Source: Octadecabacter sp.
GTDB taxonomy: Bacteria; Pseudomonadota; Alphaproteobacteria; Rhodobacterales; Rhodobacteraceae
NCBI GenBank assembly: GCA_003533975.1
Contig: DQCL01000260.1
Coordinates: forward strand, 1 to 5,616
DNA length: 5,616 bases
Direction: 5' to 3'
Below are positions 5,259 to 5,616 of the stretch, piece by piece. The position numbers were made by a program, and so were the translations under genes. Every line of letters starts with the position of its first letter. Position 1 is the first letter of the stretch. The notes under the pieces were generated by a model. The model saw only the letters and a program-made list of their open reading frames with translations, ran no database searches and was not told the DNA's origin.

Positions 5259-5292
5259 CGGGGCAACTTTCTGGGAGGAAGAGAAAGCCCCG
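5259..5292 (-). ncRNA. Array hairpin 1 (closest to DUF1127 gene)
   Basis: On the plus strand CGGGGC (5259-5264) pairs with GCCCCG (5287-5292); after a 3-base bulge, TTTCT (5268-5272) pairs with AGAAA (5282-5286). The nine-base loop (5273-5281) reads CUUCCUCCC in the RNA, a one-base variant of the canonical CCUCCUCCC. The stem is the only one with a bulge on one side only near the base. Confidence 0.8.
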
Positions 5293-5305
5293 ATTCCGGT
5301 AATTA

Positions 5306-5521
5306 TTATGCGTCGTAGGCCGCTTTGTGAGCGATGGATCTGATTGCCGTTGGATGCATGCCGAGGTCGGCCAGATCACGCTTGGACAAGGACTGAAGCT
5401 CAGCCAATGTTGTGCGGTAAACGCGGTATTGTGCGTAGCGTGCTGCAAGTGTGTCGCGCAGCGCTGCGATGTTTGAGAACACAGATGCGTTGCCGATGCG
5501 AACGTCAGTAATATGTGCCAT
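5306..5521 (-). CDS. ccaF1: DUF1127 small protein, CcaF1-like
   Basis: A 71-residue basic protein. The C-terminal half carries the DUF1127 pattern YRVYRTTLAELQSLSKRDLADLG (32-54): an arginine-rich helix, then LxxLSxRDLADLG, then a short helix MHPTAIRSIAHKAAY (55-69). DUF1127 proteins are small, often stress-induced; the R. sphaeroides member CcaF1, also 71 residues as I recall, is an RNA-binding protein that affects maturation of the CcsR small RNAs and RNA turnover. The gene here is followed after 13 bases by the five-hairpin array on the same strand, the same order as in R. sphaeroides, and that context rather than sequence alone is why the symbol is used. The ATG at 5521 has only a weak AAGAGA upstream. 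Transcription is expected from an RpoH-type promoter in or beyond 5522-5616; none could be assigned. Confidence 0.9.
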   Translation of the reverse strand: MAHITDVRIGNASVFSNIAALRDTLAARYAQYRVYRTTLAELQSLSKRDLADLGMHPTAIRSIAHKAAYDA

Positions 5522-5616
5522 GTCTTAGTCTCTTTTCAGTGTTGGGCCCGTTTGCCGGACCGTCGGTTGGGACGCCGTATTGCGTCTTCGAGATTGAAAA
5601 TAGACAATTGCTGCAG
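5522..5616 (-). other. Upstream region of the DUF1127 gene
   Basis: This stretch runs to the right window edge and should hold the leader and possibly the promoter of the DUF1127/sRNA operon. A small hairpin is possible: GGUCCG and CGGGCC in the minus-strand RNA (5561-5556 with 5550-5545, one G-U pair) around GCAAA. I searched for an RpoH-type or sigma-70 promoter and found no convincing pair of elements; TTGTCT near 5605-5610 has no good partner. Confidence 0.35.

Larger units (their letters stand above)
5078..5292 (-). ncRNA. Array of five cuckoo-type (CcsR-like) sRNA hairpins downstream of DUF1127 gene
   Basis: Five stem-loops follow one another on the minus strand, starting 13 bases after the DUF1127 stop codon and ending in a U-run. 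Every loop carries a CCUCCC core, mostly the extended CCUCCUCCC. This matches the CcsR RNAs of Rhodobacter sphaeroides (conserved CCUCCUCCC motif, stress-induced), of which four lie behind the DUF1127 gene for CcaF1 and are cut out of the common transcript; the wider family is called cuckoo RNA. In R. sphaeroides they are driven with the upstream gene by RpoH-type sigma factors under oxidative and heat stress, and affect C1 metabolism and pyruvate dehydrogenase. The motif is anti-Shine-Dalgarno, so pairing with GGAGG of target mRNAs is likely. Stems and loops are seen directly; processing and function are inferred from the family. This organism shows five units; see the separate entries. Confidence 0.88.

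Noticed and set aside
5097..5280. Repeated GGGAGGAGG on the plus strand, like strong ribosome binding sites, with a 68-codon frame at 5137-5343
   Set aside because: Each copy sits in the loop of a stem-loop, and the frames lack protein-like composition. The pattern is explained by CCUCCUCCC loops on the minus strand.
5086..5292. Regularly spaced palindromes suggesting a CRISPR array or REP repeats
   Set aside because: Stems differ completely between units; only the short loop motif repeats, so there is no conserved repeat unit or spacer structure.

Overview
The window looks like a chromosomal segment of an alphaproteobacterium of the Rhodobacteraceae (Roseobacter/Rhodobacter group). The evidence is the GC-rich codon use, a GAAC-N7-GAAC LexA box of the alphaproteobacterial type, and above all a DUF1127 gene followed by stem-loops with CCUCCUCCC loops. 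That last arrangement is the hallmark of the Rhodobacter sphaeroides CcaF1/CcsR locus ('cuckoo RNAs').

Layout. Bases 1-346 (minus strand) hold the N-terminal third of an FMN-dependent alpha-hydroxy-acid dehydrogenase of the LldD/glycolate oxidase family; it runs off the left edge. A gap of 115 bases with a perfect inverted repeat separates it from a 257-residue protein (462-1235, minus) that has one PAS domain and no recognisable output domain. A 213-base divergent intergenic region follows. It carries a LexA box just before a full-length UvrD/PcrA DNA helicase (1449-3833, plus). After a short convergent gap come a LysE/RhtB-type amino-acid exporter (3903-4532, minus) and, divergently, an Lrp/AsnC regulator (4605-5057, plus). 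These share a 72-base AT-rich control region with two inverted repeats.

Bases 5058-5305 contain no protein gene but are densely structured. Five consecutive stem-loops, read on the minus strand, each present a pyrimidine loop built on CCUCCC. They begin 13 bases after the stop codon of a 71-residue DUF1127 protein (5306-5521, minus). The last stem-loop is followed by a U-run and doubles as the terminator of the operon, and probably of the Lrp gene arriving from the other side.

How the parts work together. The Lrp/LysE pair is a classic regulator-exporter module. The helicase is probably an SOS-controlled DNA repair gene. The DUF1127 gene and hairpin array are probably one transcript: a small RNA-binding protein mRNA whose 3' end is processed into several stress-related small RNAs with anti-Shine-Dalgarno loops. 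The array is the most interesting item in the window. It has five units where the R. sphaeroides locus has four CcsR RNAs, and the loops differ from unit to unit.
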